A stretch of 64,000 nucleotides of DNA from Hygrocybe punicea (taxonomy: Eukaryota; Basidiomycota; Agaricomycetes; Agaricales; Hygrophoraceae), in NCBI GenBank assembly GCA_963556145.1, contig OY744465.1, positions 558,001 through 622,000 on the forward strand, read 5' to 3'. The number at the start of each line of letters is the position of its first letter. The first letter of the stretch is position 1. The notes under the pieces are model-generated. The model saw only the letters and a list, made by a program, of their open reading frames with translations, did no database searches and was not told where the DNA came from. Below, piece after piece: positions 1-11,930 of the stretch. Position numbers and translations under genes: made by a program.

Positions 1-2320
1 CAATCTGCTCAGAGGATCATTACCATCCAAACATACAAACCGGGAAAGGTGAACGAGTTCCGCGATGACAATTTCATACCATACCGATTGGACCTGTCAT
101 CCAAGCGCTCTACCGCTCGCCAAAAACTGCCGTCATGATGCAATATCGTTCTCAGGAAACGAGATGGATACTCGACTATCTTGATACCCATGGAGGCAGA
201 CTTGACACGTACAACGATACATATTGCGGCCAAGATTATTTGGATGCCATTCGCAGTGGCAAGATCAAAGACGATGACATTTTGTTACAATTATCATTTG
301 ATTCTGCTCAGTTATACCGGGACAAGTCATCGGACTGTTGGATCTACGTTTTTATCATCCACAACCTTTCTCCTCTATTCCGATATCTTAAAACTTTTGT
401 TGTGCCAGGTGGATTTGCGGGAGGTCCCAACAAGCCGAAACATCCAGATTCTTTCATCTGGCCTGGTCTTTACCATATTTCCGCTCTTCAAAAAGAGGGT
501 CTGCGCATTTGGAATGCTGCAACCAACACCCATATCGAAAAATCAATCCCTTTCCTTGCCTTCAACACTGCTGACGGCGTAGCCATGGCCGAAATGACGG
601 GAATGGTTGGACATCAGGGAAAACATGGTTGTCATATGTATTGTGGTATTCCTGGTCGCCGACCACCCAATGACAACCATTACTACCCTGCCATGCTCAA
701 GCCAGTCAATTATCCTGTTAAAGGAGGTACACACGACGACGTTATGTTCCAAGAACTGCATAATTTCCGACAGAACATTACACCACGTTATAACAACAAC
801 CTTGCAGAACTCGTTGCCGCTCCGAATCCCACTCGTTTCAAAGTCATCCGCCTTAAAACTGGTCTCACCAAACCGACAATTCTCAGTGGCCTCGTGGAGG
901 AACACATTCTCGGTGTTCCAACGATGAATCTCCTCGACATCATGCATCTTGTCACTCTGAATGATCCTGATCTCATGATAGGACTTTGGCGTGGAACTAT
1001 CAAATGTTATCTGCCTGATACGAAGGAGACCTGGGATTGGGCGGTTCTAAAAGGTGCTATATGGGAGGCACATGGCCAAACCGTTGCATTGGCAACATCA
1101 TTCATCCCTTCGTCATTCGATTGTGCTCCACGAAATCCAGCCGAAAAGATCAACTCTGGCTACAAGGCCTGGGAGTTCCTTCTCTACATATTTGGTCTTG
1201 GACCAGCATTGTTCCGATCCATCTTACCCGAAAAGTATTGGCTTAACTACTGTAAACTTGTATGTGGCGTCCATCTTCTGCAACAGCGATCAATCTCAGC
1301 TGCACAATTGACCGAAGGAACAATGATGCTGTGCCAATTCGTGAGGGAGTTTGAAGAATTGTACTATCAGAGGTGACCTGAACGTCTCCATTTTGTCCGG
1401 CACAGCATACACCTCCTGACGCATATGGGTCCAGAAACAGTCCGCGTTGGACCTATGGCCTGCTATGCACAATGGACGATGGAGACGATGATTGGCAATC
1501 TTGGACGAGAAATACGGCAGGACCGTGATCCTTATGCAAACATATCACAACGTGGCATTTTGCGTGCACAACTCAACTCAATGCGTGTGATAATACCAGA
1601 CATTGATCTGAGAACAAAAGACAAGCTACCTCGAGGTGCAGTTGACATTGGTGGAGGCTATGCATTGTTGCGGGCATGCCAGAAGACACCCACTAATGTG
1701 ACTGAGGTTGAATTGGACGCAATTCTTCGCTACTGGACTGACAATGGTTGGGAAAACTGGGATGGCTGGACAAGAATGGTTAAACGGTGGGCCCAAATAT
1801 CCCTTCCAAATGGACAAACAGCCAGATCACTCTGGTATGAGTCTAGGTCTAAAAGGAATCTTCGAAGGACTCGTAACGTTAAGGTGTGTTCACTGTTCTT
1901 TTGCACAAACTTTCTCTCACTTGTTTCTAGATTCGTCTTCAATGCAATGGCAAATCTGAGTTTGCTGAAGTGCAATACTTTTTCCGTCTTCGCTTTGGAC
2001 CCGACGAGATCTATTCACTTGCACTTGTCTCTCTCTTCTCTGACCCGGATCTCGAACTTCTCAAACTCTCAGAACAGACTGTCTATGCATGTACCTACCA
2101 AAGTGATCAAGCATTGCAAGTCATCGACATCAAACTTGTCGACTCTGTTGTGGCGTTTTTCCCTTTCTATAAGGTGACACCGGAAGGCAGGATTGAGGTA
2201 CCAGATGCCGAATATGTTCTTGTTGAGAAGCCAGGGTTAGATATTGCTACATTGCTAGGTCAGATAGACGAAGAGGATCTTGACGACGATGAAGAGGATG
2301 ACGATGATTTGTATGCGTAG
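1..2320 (+). pseudogene. CACTA/EnSpm-type transposase (Tnp2 family), decayed, 5' end outside window
   Basis: Transposase of a CACTA-like DNA transposon. Family hallmarks read in order: FHTIPIGP, then LSFDSAQLYRDKSSDCWIY, a LPGG-like PGGFAGGP turn, FIWPGLYHISALQKEGL, VGHQGKHGCHMYCG and DIMH; the distal part reads GPMACYAQWTMETMIGNLG and FAEVQYFFRLRF. All of it lies in one frame except for a 47 bp GT..AG intron at 1884-1930. Two in-frame TGA codons break it, at 66-68 and 1374-1376. Homology runs straight through both stops (…GERVPR*QFHTIP; …YYQR*PERLHF), so they are point nonsense mutations and not exon ends. The C-terminus is acidic (EDLDDDEEDDDD). The 5' end lies outside the window, so the terminal repeat cannot be checked. 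The family call rests on remembered Tnp2 motifs; a close relative of that family is the only real alternative. Confidence 0.85.
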
Positions 2321-2428
2321 TTGTATAGTTGTGCGTCAAATATATTATGACGCTGCTGTCAAAATTTTCATACTATATACCGATACCTCTTCTTGTCCCC
2401 AATCTTCACGCATCTCCCAGACCCAGAC

Positions 2429-3640
2429 ATGGACGACAGTCTCACATTTCCCCCTAATGCCAGCATGCAGTTTTACTCAAACACACATTTGTCTCCTCCG
2501 CTACGTGACAATTACCAGCAGTATAATTTTAACCCGGGAAATGGTCAACTTACGGTGTGTGCTTCATGTACTGTAAAATATCACTAACACTGTGCTATAG
2601 AATACGGGATCGTCAGCAGCCTTGAGCTCGTTTATGCCAAGCCATGCTACCTCTCACTGTCATGGCATGAATTCAATCAGTAATATGAATACGAATGGCG
2701 ACACTACTGCATATATGCACCTGAAACAGCAGATTCTGGCACTTGAGAAAGAGAACATTGCCCTTACCACCGAGTTAAGCTCAACAAAGTGAGCTTTCCC
2801 ATTTGACAGATCATTTCACTAACTGGTTCATATCGGAGGTCCCTGCTGTCTAAGGTCTTGGAGAAATTGCCGTTAGCGAACTCTGAGGGTACAGGAAATA
2901 GCTTACTTTCTACAAAACAGCTGGAACTTCCCCTCACCCAAGCGAACTATCCCAATGTCAAGTTTTGGACCCAGAAAATGTACAAGAAGGCTCGTCAAGA
3001 CACAATCGGTGATACGCATGCCCTCGCAACCCAGAAGCGCAAGCGAGGTCGGCCTAGACAGAACATTGGTGACAACAGTGATCAAGAAGATAACGTTGAA
3101 GGTCGGCACACGTACATCGAGGATATTGACGGAAACCCAGCAAATCGAGACCTTCTCTGGCGTATATTGTTCAAAGCGAGGCAATGCTGGTTCTCTATGT
3201 GGAAACTCAAGATAGCACCAGATAGTTGGCGAGTAATCGATACAAATGCCCATGAGTTCTTCAAGCGCGAAATGCAACATGACTTCATCGAGTTTCGCCT
3301 TTGTGAGGGTAATTGGAAACTCGACCACTGGGCGACATTGAATTATCCGTCTTGGGTCCAGAACCATCTCAAAGGAAATTTGGAAGAAAACGGAGTCAAG
3401 TTGGGTAAGAAGATCAAAAAGGAACATGCGACAAAGTCTGACACTGCCGCCACCACTCTTCTTGACGATAAACACCTCATTCGCATGGACGACTCAGATG
3501 GCTCTGGTGCGAAGCCTAATAAAGATGCCGCCGCCGACAACGATCAGCAAACCGACGATCAGCACAAAAAAATCGTTCCCGCTGGAGCTGCAGTTGGTGA
3601 TCCAGTCGCAGGTGCTACAAAAGTTGTCAATCCACTGTGA
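2429..3640 (+). CDS. Coiled-coil / AT-hook protein accompanying the Tnp2 transposase
   Basis: Predicted three-exon gene: 2429-2554, 2601-2788 and 2839-3640, with GT..AG introns of 46 and 50 bp. The spliced frame is open for 371 aa. Residues from about 80 carry a leucine-rich heptad stretch (LKQQILALEKENIALTTEL), likely a coiled coil. Further on come a basic KRKRGRPRQ AT-hook-like motif, a conserved-looking block with Trp/Phe at regular spacing (EFFKREMQHDFIEFRLCEGNWKLDHWATLNYPSW), and an acidic/Lys tail. It starts 109 bp after the transposase on the same strand. I infer a DNA-binding accessory protein of the same element, comparable in role to TnpA of plant CACTA elements, but no homology to TnpA is claimed. 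The start was chosen as the first ATG of the open frame. Confidence 0.5.
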
Positions 3641-5307
3641 GCCTTTCTGTTACGGATCGCTTCTGCAGCGGGCTCCGGCAACAATCAACTTAACAGGGGG
3701 GCAGTTTCCAGAGGGAAGAACAGCAGTTTCATTGATAGATAACACTGCTACAAGGGGGGAGGTTCATGGTCTAAAGTCATTGCGAGCCGTGGGGGTTACC
3801 CAAGACAAGGGGGTCTGCCCCAAGAACCAGACTAAACGTAAAGAAAGGAAAAGAAGAAAAAGTCCGAACCAACAACAAGAACAGTATATATAGTGACTGG
3901 TCTTGAGGGGAGGTAAATAGAAATACAACCATGAAGCCACAACATGTCCAACTCTACCATGTGTTCACCATGAGGCGTACATGAGGCGTCCTCATGTCGA
4001 TGTTCTCGTGATCCAACTGGAGGCCCGGGTGTCATTGAGGATAGAAGAGGTCCGGATGACTCGGATGATTTGTCATCGGATCATGTGACAAGCAGAATTG
4101 CCAATTCGGGGTCTACACTTGCTGTAACAGGCAAGTGCGCAGTTTGGCAAGTGCGATGCACGGTCGGGTCAAAGATGGGTATCGTCCGGTGTGGGGTTGG
4201 CGATGAGAGTGTCCTGAGGTAGCGTGGATATAGCGGCAAGGTTGGTATGAAAGAAAATGAAGGAATGTATAGAGGAAAAAACCAACTAGGACAATGGGCT
4301 AGTCGAGGTCAGACATATGAACAGCATAAGCTGTACCGGATGATGATGTCTGTGTCAATGATGTATCGAGGGGCGATGTCTTGTCCTGTCTGTGGAACAA
4401 TGTGGTCCACCTGATGTCGGTATTTGTCCAAGAAAGGGTATTGTTATAAACGAATGTGGGAGGTATCAAGGTTATAGATGGAAAAGGATAAATGAACGTG
4501 GGTCCAGGTTTCGAGTCATGGCACGAATGACAAGCTGTGGGAACAAGTCATCGGGTACTGCATTGAAGCGGTGTCGTGCAAACAATATACGATAGGGGTT
4601 GGTTCACTGTTTGGGAAGTCGTATGGTCTGTGGTCGAAGTCCAAAAGAGTATGCTTCGGCAATGATCGGATTAGAGAGAACAGTGAAATGTCTCATGATC
4701 GGGGATTGTTCAGAGTTCGCATGCAAGTGAGGAATGTCGTCGGATCGTCAGGGAGGATAATGGTAGGCACAGGGTACGAAAGTGGAAACCATATATCCAG
4801 GTATGGCAATTGTCAATTACGTGGTGAGATATTGTCGAGGTGGAAGTCGGAAGTATCGATGGCAGAAGGGTTTCGGTACCGATGCCAAAGATAGATCATA
4901 ACAAGGTAAAAACTGATGAGGAAGGTGATGGTGATGCTGCCAATGACAATTATGGTAATGAGCTGTGTTGGGAGTACAGCCATTGTGAATCGGTTTGTTG
5001 TGGGATGAAGTCAACAATATGTCAGGGCGAGGGAAAAGACAATAGCGATGATGTCTGTCGGCAAGGAGACTATTTGGGTACAGCAAGGTAACGTGTCCAT
5101 GGTCGGTCTGGATTGTTCTAGAAGAAAAGGATGAAAAGAGAACAAGAACAAGAATAAACAATGATGTCCAAAAGAAGACAAAAGGTAAAGGGGAATGAAA
5201 AGGGAGGGTATGGTAAAGTGGAATCGTCATTGTGGGTAGCGGAGTCGGAATCGGAGTTGTGGAGTTGAAAAATGTAACACTTTCTAAATCTTTTCTTACA
5301 AATACTG
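3641..5307. other. Gene-free stretch between transposon remnant and split gene
   Basis: No coding pattern is recognisable on either strand: open frames are short, low in complexity and without motif. A run of G tracts lies near 3700-3820. It probably holds the 3' part of the CACTA element and decayed intergenic DNA, but no clear terminal inverted repeat was found here. Confidence 0.4.
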
Positions 5308-5696
5308 ATGGGAATACACACAAGCAACGACCTCGACGCTCTGATTGATGGCATCACAAATGCAAGAAAACCACTTACGAATACCAAGGCGGATGAAGCA
5401 CCTGCGAACAATGCGACTACTGGAAAAGTCGACGGGCCTGAAAACACCGTGAGTACTATCACACAATGCAACTTCGAATACTCACAACACAATTGAGCAG
5501 CAGCACGATCACGAAGATGAACCGACTGCAAGTGCGAGCCAGGCAGGCATGAAGAAGACTAGTGCGAAGGCGGAGAAACCTTTGCCAAAGAGCGCTTATG
5601 CTGTTCCAGGGGCCGCTGATACTCCAATGTACGTGTCAATTTCTTCTTCGAGACACCAAGTGGTAATGTCTTGACACTAGGAATCTCTGCATGCGT

Positions 5697-5854
5697 TGTA
5701 GTAGTTGTGCCTGGTCAGTCACGTGATCAGGTTCCCACGGTTTGACCTAGTTAGTAGCCTTCCAGATGTAGTAGTCAGTCCATCCTTCCTATCCAGTCGA
5801 CCTTTCCCTCGAGTCCTGCGTGAGCCCCCGGAGTGGTACCTCGGTACCACTCCA
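5697..5854 (+). repeat. Left LTR of the 2655 bp element
   Basis: 158 bp, differing from the right LTR at very few positions (for example CCCCCGGAG versus CCCCTGGAG). The last 24 bp contain a perfect inverted repeat GGAGTGGTACC-TC-GGTACCACTCC, capable of an 11 bp stem. Confidence 0.9.
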
Positions 5855-6589
5855 ATGTGGTGATGAGAGTGTTCTTCGACTCCACGCCTCTCTCTTTTTT
5901 CTCTCGGGTTCCCACTCCTTACGACTTTCTCGCGAGACGACCTTTTTTCGGCCTCACCACCCACTGCTGCGCAACCGCGCATTTTCTCTTCACTCACGGC
6001 CGTACAACACTCAAATTACCCCCCGGTGCACATGTTCAACCCAATAGGGCCCCGCGTCGCCCCCCGTTGACCCAAAAAACACGCCCGCGACCCTTCTCAG
6101 CACCCAAGCAGCAGGCCATGTCACTTTTTTCGACCCCCCGAATTTCCACTTTCTTTAGACCCAGCCATGTCCAGACAACCCCCCGCAACTTCGTTCGACG
6201 TTCCGGAGCCCCGCGTTCCCCATCAGGATCCCACGTAGCCTGCTACTGCGAGTTTAGGACAACCCAATGAAAATCGCAGCGCCGCCGCACGGACCCCGTT
6301 TCTCGTCACCCCCACCCTTACATGGACCCATTCGACTCCCCGCACACTCGTTCCGCTAGCCAGAACCCCCCGTTCCCATTCGTCGCCCCAAACGAGCCCC
6401 GCCGCTCTATGGACATCCCAGCGAACTCCCACGTCAGCATTCCGCGACACCGTCTCCCGTGGATGCCCACCCCAACCCACGCTCATCCAACCCCACGGAC
6501 CCTCATTCGACGTACTGGAGCTCCGCGCTCGCCTACGCCACCCCAAATTCACAGTCGCAGACCTTTTTGGCCACACCACGGATCCGTCG

Positions 6590-8100
6590 CGCCCCCCTGT
6601 TGGACCCCCGTTCTTTCGTGTACCCCAGCATCACACGGACCCATTCGACCTCCCATGCCCTCGTTCCACCGGCCAGGACCCCCCGTCCCCCTCCATTGCG
6701 CCAAACGAACCCCCACCGTCGTTTCCGGACACCCGAGCCACATGCCACGTCACCATCGTGCGGCCCCATTCCGCCAGCACAACCGGCCCCAGACCAACTC
6801 ACCAAACTCGCGGCCCACCCCCCAGAGCACCCTGTGTCTCGTTAACGCCCCAAACGAGCCCCCAACGCCGTTTTTGGTCACACCACGGATCTTCCACGTC
6901 TTCCCCGTTGGACCCCCGTTCTTTCGTGTGCCCCAGCTCAAAGGGCATTCGTTTGAGCTCCGGACCCTCATCCGACTCCCTAGAGGCCCCCCGTTCACCG
7001 TCGTCACCCCAAATGAGCCGTCCCTGGCGTTTCATACCCACCCAATGCCCAACACGCACCGTGCCACGTCATCACTTTCGACCCCGTTTTTTCGTGTAAC
7101 CAAGCTCCACCCGCGTTCACCCAACCCCCGGCACCCACGTTCCACACGCCAGAGCCCCCCGTTGCACTCCGTTACCCCAAACGAGACCGCCCCACGCTGT
7201 CTCAAACGAGCCACACCGCCATCTTTGGTGGACCAACACCACGCTCCCCATTGCGTCGACTTACGCGGCCCCATGCCCACTCATCAAGCCCGCGGCCGAC
7301 CCGTTAACCACTCCAGTGCACCCTGCGTCCCACCAACACCCCGAACGAGCCGTTCCCACCACGTCCGGAACCCAAACGCCGTCTCGCGTCACCCCACAAC
7401 CCCGGCAACCCCACCCCACTCGCGCACATTCGTTAGGACCCCCAGCCTCGTTCCCTGGCCCTCGCGACCCCTCGCAACCGTTTCCCAGAGCCCACGCGAA
7501 GAGATCCCTCGATGCCGGCGCCAGCTCTAGCGCCCAAGTACATAGCTTTCCCCACTATTTCCTTCTCTGTTTCCTGTCCTTGGTTCCTTTCCTCTCTGTT
7601 TCCTTCCACTCTATTTCCTTTCCCTCAATTTCCTTTCCCTCGTTTCCCCTGTCTCTGTCTCTGTTTCCCCCATAATTCAGTTTCATTATTTTTCTATGCC
7701 CTTGATCTGTCACCTGGATACCAGATGCTACCCAACCGAGTTACCCAACGAGTCACCAGAACCAAACAAGCACCGACCGAGAACTGCAAACCGAGAACCT
7801 GTGATACGAGAACCGAGAGAACCGAGAACTTGCGATACGAGAACCGAGAACCTGCGATACGAGAACCAAGAACCTGCGCTACGATTATGGATCAGTTTGG
7901 TCATCTACCACCACTGTTTTCGATGGACGATATGGTCCCGCTCCATGAGATGGAGGACTGGGAGTCGTGACTGAGGAGTTTTGGAGAGCTGAGAGAGAGT
8001 CTAGTTTGGTCATCTGCCACCACCGATCTTCGATGGACGATATGGTCCCGCCTCACGTATAAGGCCCGGGGCATCGTGAGGGACTGGGAGTCGTGACTGG
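6590..8100 (+). repeat. Internal repeats of the LTR element
   Basis: The motif TTGGACCCCCGTTCTTTCGT recurs about 300 bp apart (near 6601 and 6909), showing modular duplication of the C-rich interior. At about 7778-7885 there is a short tandem array built on GAGAACCTGCGATAC. At about 7887-7975 and 8003-8100 a block starting AGTTTGGTCATCT and containing CGATGGACGATATGGTCCCG is present twice. Confidence 0.7.
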
Positions 8101-8193
8101 AGAGTTTTTTTCTTGGTCAGTTTTGTTTTGCTTTTTGTTTTCTTTTAGTAGCAGTATGGTGACGAGGACGTCACCATGAGGAGGAGGGGCACT

Positions 8194-8351
8194 TGTAGTA
8201 GTTGTGCCTGGTCAGTCACGTGATCAGGTTCCCACGGTTTGACCTAGTTAGTAGCCTTCCAGATGTAGTAGTCAGTCCATCCTTCCTATCCAGTCGACCT
8301 TTCCCTCGAGTCCTGCGTGAGCCCCTGGAGTGGTACCTCGGTACCACTCCA
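8194..8351 (+). repeat. Right LTR of the 2655 bp element
   Basis: Same length and termini as the left LTR, including the terminal hairpin. Followed directly by the second GCGT target copy and the resumed exon of the host gene. Confidence 0.9.
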
Positions 8352-8599
8352 GCGTGTATGGCTAGAGGCGCACCCCAATGGCTTGAAAGTGGACTTTAAG
8401 GAATATCACAAGACTCTCGCAAAGGAGGAGCTTCAGGTGAGTGGTACTCTTACCGTTGATTTGCCCGACAACGCTAAGATGAATCACTTTAGCAATATGC
8501 CTTGCAGGCGAAAGCTTTGGTACGTACATTGCTCGCTATCTATATGTACATTGCAGACTCTAATGTTCTCTATAGAAGGGCAAGAAGACTCGCAGGTAG

Positions 8600-9259
8600 A
8601 CACTTCCCGACACCACATTCTGACGTGGCATTCACATCTTTTGTTCGATTCACTCTCAAAAAGGGACAAGGCATGGATAAGCATATTGTAGCGTTACATA
8701 CGGACACGATTACTGTAGATTGTTTTCAGATTTCCCCAATAGACGTCAAAAGATTTCTTGCCATTAAATTAATAGAACGAGAGCTATTATTCTAATAGAT
8801 GCAGGAACAATAATCAATGTTATGATGTATTAAAGATATATTTCTCTGCGATTATAATCTGCTATAATCAAAGGGTAATCGAAGATGAAATAAAAATATC
8901 TACTATAGAGACAATCTTGAATTACTATCTATCGCGTCCATTATCTCAGCACAAAACGGAAGGAAATCTACGACAATTGATTGACTTTTTACTGGGCCTC
9001 AGTATTGAGGATTCGTAGTCTCGTACCCAGACATTCATTTCTAAGCACGGAAGTAACCGATCGGAGTGTCAAATATTTTGACACGTCGCGACTTAGAATG
9101 TCTGGTGTAGTACGTCACAGCGGGTGTAGATAAGTAAATTATAGATTATGCTAAGTCATGATCGGGAAGATATAACTGTTATCCTACCTCCTCGTCCCCC
9201 CTTCATTTTGGTTTCATGCCTGGCTGACAAGCTCTCGCAACCCCAAAACCGACCCATCA
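8600..9259. other. AT-rich gene-free stretch with a palindrome
   Basis: No gene seen. 9066-9084 is a perfect interrupted palindrome (GTGTCAAA-TAT-TTTGACAC) inside a longer imperfect inverted repeat (AGACATTCATTTCTAAG … CTTAGAATGTCT, about 9028-9105). It could be a small inverted-repeat element end; no target duplication could be assigned. Confidence 0.4.
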
Positions 9260-10430
9260 ATGTCTAATCAGGAAGGTTCCGCTCCCCTGGAAGGGATTCG
9301 AAGGCCCCGAAGCGAGTCAATCCCTGATCCGCATCGGCGCCAAATGAAGTACTATCAAAATAAATCGGATGGGTCTCTTGACATCTCCCAGCGTGTCCTT
9401 GCGGTTCTGGAATGCATGGAAGCTCAGTCCTTGAATCTACCGTTGTTTCTCTTCGCTCTCAGCTGGAATGATGAGGATTTGATCAAGAATCCCAAGGCCC
9501 GGTTCGCTCGGACGGCTCTGATGGTCAGTGATGAATTGCCGGTCATCTTGAAGAACTGGCATCGGCCCCCTCGTGCTCATGGTCTGGGTATTCGAACTAA
9601 GGCAGCTGGGAAGGCTATGACTGACTGGGCACTTGACACAATCTGCGACACAATTGACAACGAATTTCTAATGCTCAAGGATCTGATGTCTCTGCCACAA
9701 GAAGAGCTATCTGAGGAGGCCCTTCTGTCTATTCACTGGAATCAAACCATCTCAGACGTCCGGGAAATGGCACCGACTACTTGGAAACTCTTCCGCCATG
9801 CTGCCTACACACAAAAGCAAGGGCAACGCAATGTGATGAAAACTCCGGATTCTGTAAGCTCTCGGACTTGTCTATCCAATGGCTAAATGCGTGTACTACA
9901 CTAGGTTGTCCTTACTATGATTTCTATGAGTTCACTTTCTCGGTCTTGTCATTGCAACAAAATCCCAAAGCTTCTAACCATCTACTTCAAGAGCTGTGGT
10001 CTTGCTGCGAAAGCGTTTGACACTCTACACGCTTTGGGCATCACCATGAGCCAGCAATGGGCCTACAACGCTATTGAACAGCTTTCAGCACGAGTCCGAG
10101 AGGAACTGATTGCTGACACCCGCAAATACTGCTGGCTTGGAACCCACGACAACATCAACTTACCGTTCAGAGTCTACGAGCAAAGGCTGAACAATCAAAG
10201 CCATTTTGATAGCAGGACGGTGGCTACAATTATTGTCATCAAGGATCCGGCCGCCACTCATGTACGACCAGACTACCAGACCTTTCAACTTCAACGGGAA
10301 CTGGGTGCCAAGAATCCGATCAGCTACAAAGATATCCTTAAGCTAGAACAAGACGCTGCTCCCCGACTCCAGCAACGAGCAATCTTTCGCGTCTTATCTT
10401 ACTTGCTCAGCTCGCCGGACTTTGATCTCA

Positions 10431-11279
10431 CACAGGGTGCACAGTAGCATACCATGTCACACAGTATCTTGAAAGTACTTGACAAGTATACTAAATATCA
10501 TTACCATAACATTCAACATGGTATTGTAACAGTATTCAGACATAAACTACAATACTTGTGCTCAAATTCATCTGAAGGTATGAAGGCAAATGAGACTTAT
10601 ACCTTTTCAATAACATCAAGCCTTTTGTTTCACTACTTTTACTGTATCTACAGCAAAGTACTGTATAGTTCGGATAGAATACTTGCAGCCTAAGATGAAT
10701 AAAAGTATTAAACTAGTAAGGAAGTTGTGCCACTTTCACTACTAGGATACCTTTTGAATCCTTTCAAGATACAGTGTGAAATAGTATAGTACTGTTGCCA
10801 TATTGTAGATTTAAGATACTGTGTCAATACTTTTAAGATACTGTTTCAGTACTTTTATTATGATAAAAGTATCTTAAAAGTATTGACACAGTATCTTAAA
10901 TCCACAATATGGCAACAGTACTATACTATTTCACACTGTATCTTGAAAGGATTTAAAAGGTATCCTAGTAGTGAAAGTGGCACAACTTCCTTACTAGTTT
11001 AATACTTTTATTCATCTTAGGCTGCAAGTATTCTATCTGAACTATACAGTACTTTGCTGTAGATACAGTAAAAGTAGTGAAACAAAAGGCTTGATGTTAT
11101 TGAAAGGATATAAGTCTCATTTGCCTTCATACCTTCAGATGAATTGGAGCACAAGTATTGTAGTTTATGTCTGAATACTGTTACAATACCATGTTGAATG
11201 TTATGGTAATGATATTTAGTATACTTGTCAAGTACTTTCAAGATACTGTGTGACATGGTATGCTACTGCACACCCTGTG
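10431..11279 (+). mobile_element. 849 bp foldback/MITE-like element, CACTA-like ends, 3 bp TSD
   Basis: Starts CACAGGGTGCACAGTAGC and ends GCTACTGCACACCCTGTG. It is flanked by TCA on both sides (10428-10430 and 11280-11282). The two halves are near-perfect inverted copies of each other over the whole length, meeting at about 10860, so the single strand would fold into one long hairpin. Ends beginning CAC and 3 bp target duplications are the signature of CACTA elements, so I infer cross-mobilisation by a Tnp2-like transposase; PIF/Harbinger also makes 3 bp duplications but usually of TWA. No coding capacity: matching 79-codon frames on both strands arise only from the palindrome. Confidence 0.85.
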
Positions 11280-11930
11280 TCATGACATATACCCACAAAG
11301 ACGATGACCGTCTCAAGCCCCCCCCTCCACGTCACGAACTCCCCATTGGCCGAGAACACGCAACAACACAGTATATGCTGAACACTGTTCACATTGAAGA
11401 GGCTTCCTACGAGGGAAACGATCGAGTGCTTGAAGAATGGTGGCGACAGCTGGGCTTCACTTCTGAAGAACAACTCAAGGAACTTGGCACGAAGTGGGTT
11501 CTAGTCTGGGTAGGCGACCAGCTTACAGTTGCGTGGATTCGCGGTCTACAAAAGTTTCGAAGTATGGACTTGAACTCTTTTGAACGGCTGAGCTTCATCA
11601 AAACCGTCTTTGGGTGGTTCCATGCACAAGTCGCCTTCGAACACTCGTTGCATGCTCAATACTACGGCTCTCAGGGCGGGTTCGGGCTGCAACATGCCTT
11701 TGATCTACTGAAGCGAAAAGGACTCAATGCCCCAAGTGTACAGGGTGACTTTCATTATCATTTTCAGGACGGCCTCTTACACATAGCTGAGGCTCACTTC
11801 CGGGATATCTGGTGTAAAGTTGGTAAAGTAAACGAACTCAAGGACCTACGGAAGCATAGCGCACAGGAACTATATGACATGGCCAACCAGATTGTTAATA
11901 ACTATGCCTCGAAGACCGCCTTACGGACCA

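Larger units (their letters stand above)
5697..8351 (+). mobile_element. Non-autonomous LTR retrotransposon (TRIM/SMART-like), 2655 bp
   Basis: Two 158 bp direct repeats (5697-5854 and 8194-8351) start TGTAGTAGTTGTGCC and end ACCACTCCA, giving the TG..CA ends of LTRs. The element is flanked by GCGT on both sides (5693-5696 and 8352-8355), a 4 bp target-site duplication. A TGG-initiated stretch 3 bp inside the left LTR (TGGTGATGAGAG, from 5858) fits a primer-binding site, and a purine run (GAGGAGGAGGGG) just before the right LTR fits a polypurine tract, so it reads on the plus strand. The 2.3 kb interior is very C-rich. It carries an open frame of 402 codons (6322-7530) made of Pro/Arg/Ser/His with no gag, protease, reverse transcriptase or integrase motif. 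Mobilisation would need enzymes from another element. Confidence 0.85.
5308..8599 (+). pseudogene. Small gene split inside an exon by an LTR element
   Basis: Predicted exons 5308-5448, 5501-5628, 5681-5696, then (after the LTR element) 8356-8436, 8493-8519 and 8576-8599; all introns are GT..AG. Removing the element and one GCGT copy makes the frame continue as …MNLCMRVWLEAHPNGLKVDF…, so the insertion lies in a coding exon. The reconstructed product is about 138 aa: a low-complexity polar N-terminus (NATTGK, HDHEDEPTASASQAG, KTSAKAEKPLPK) followed by a helical basic C-terminus (FKEYHKTLAKEELQQ, KGKKTRR). I do not recognise the family. It may be a further gene of the neighbouring CACTA element or a small nuclear protein. 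With the element in place the product would stop early. Confidence 0.5.

Noticed and set aside
6322..7530. 402-codon Pro/Arg/His frame inside the 2.65 kb LTR element
   Set aside because: Explained by extreme C-richness of the interior; no gag or pol motif, and other frames there are also open.
10454..11256. Matching 79-codon frames on opposite strands
   Set aside because: A product of the palindrome; also present in the long foldback copy, with no codon pattern or motif.
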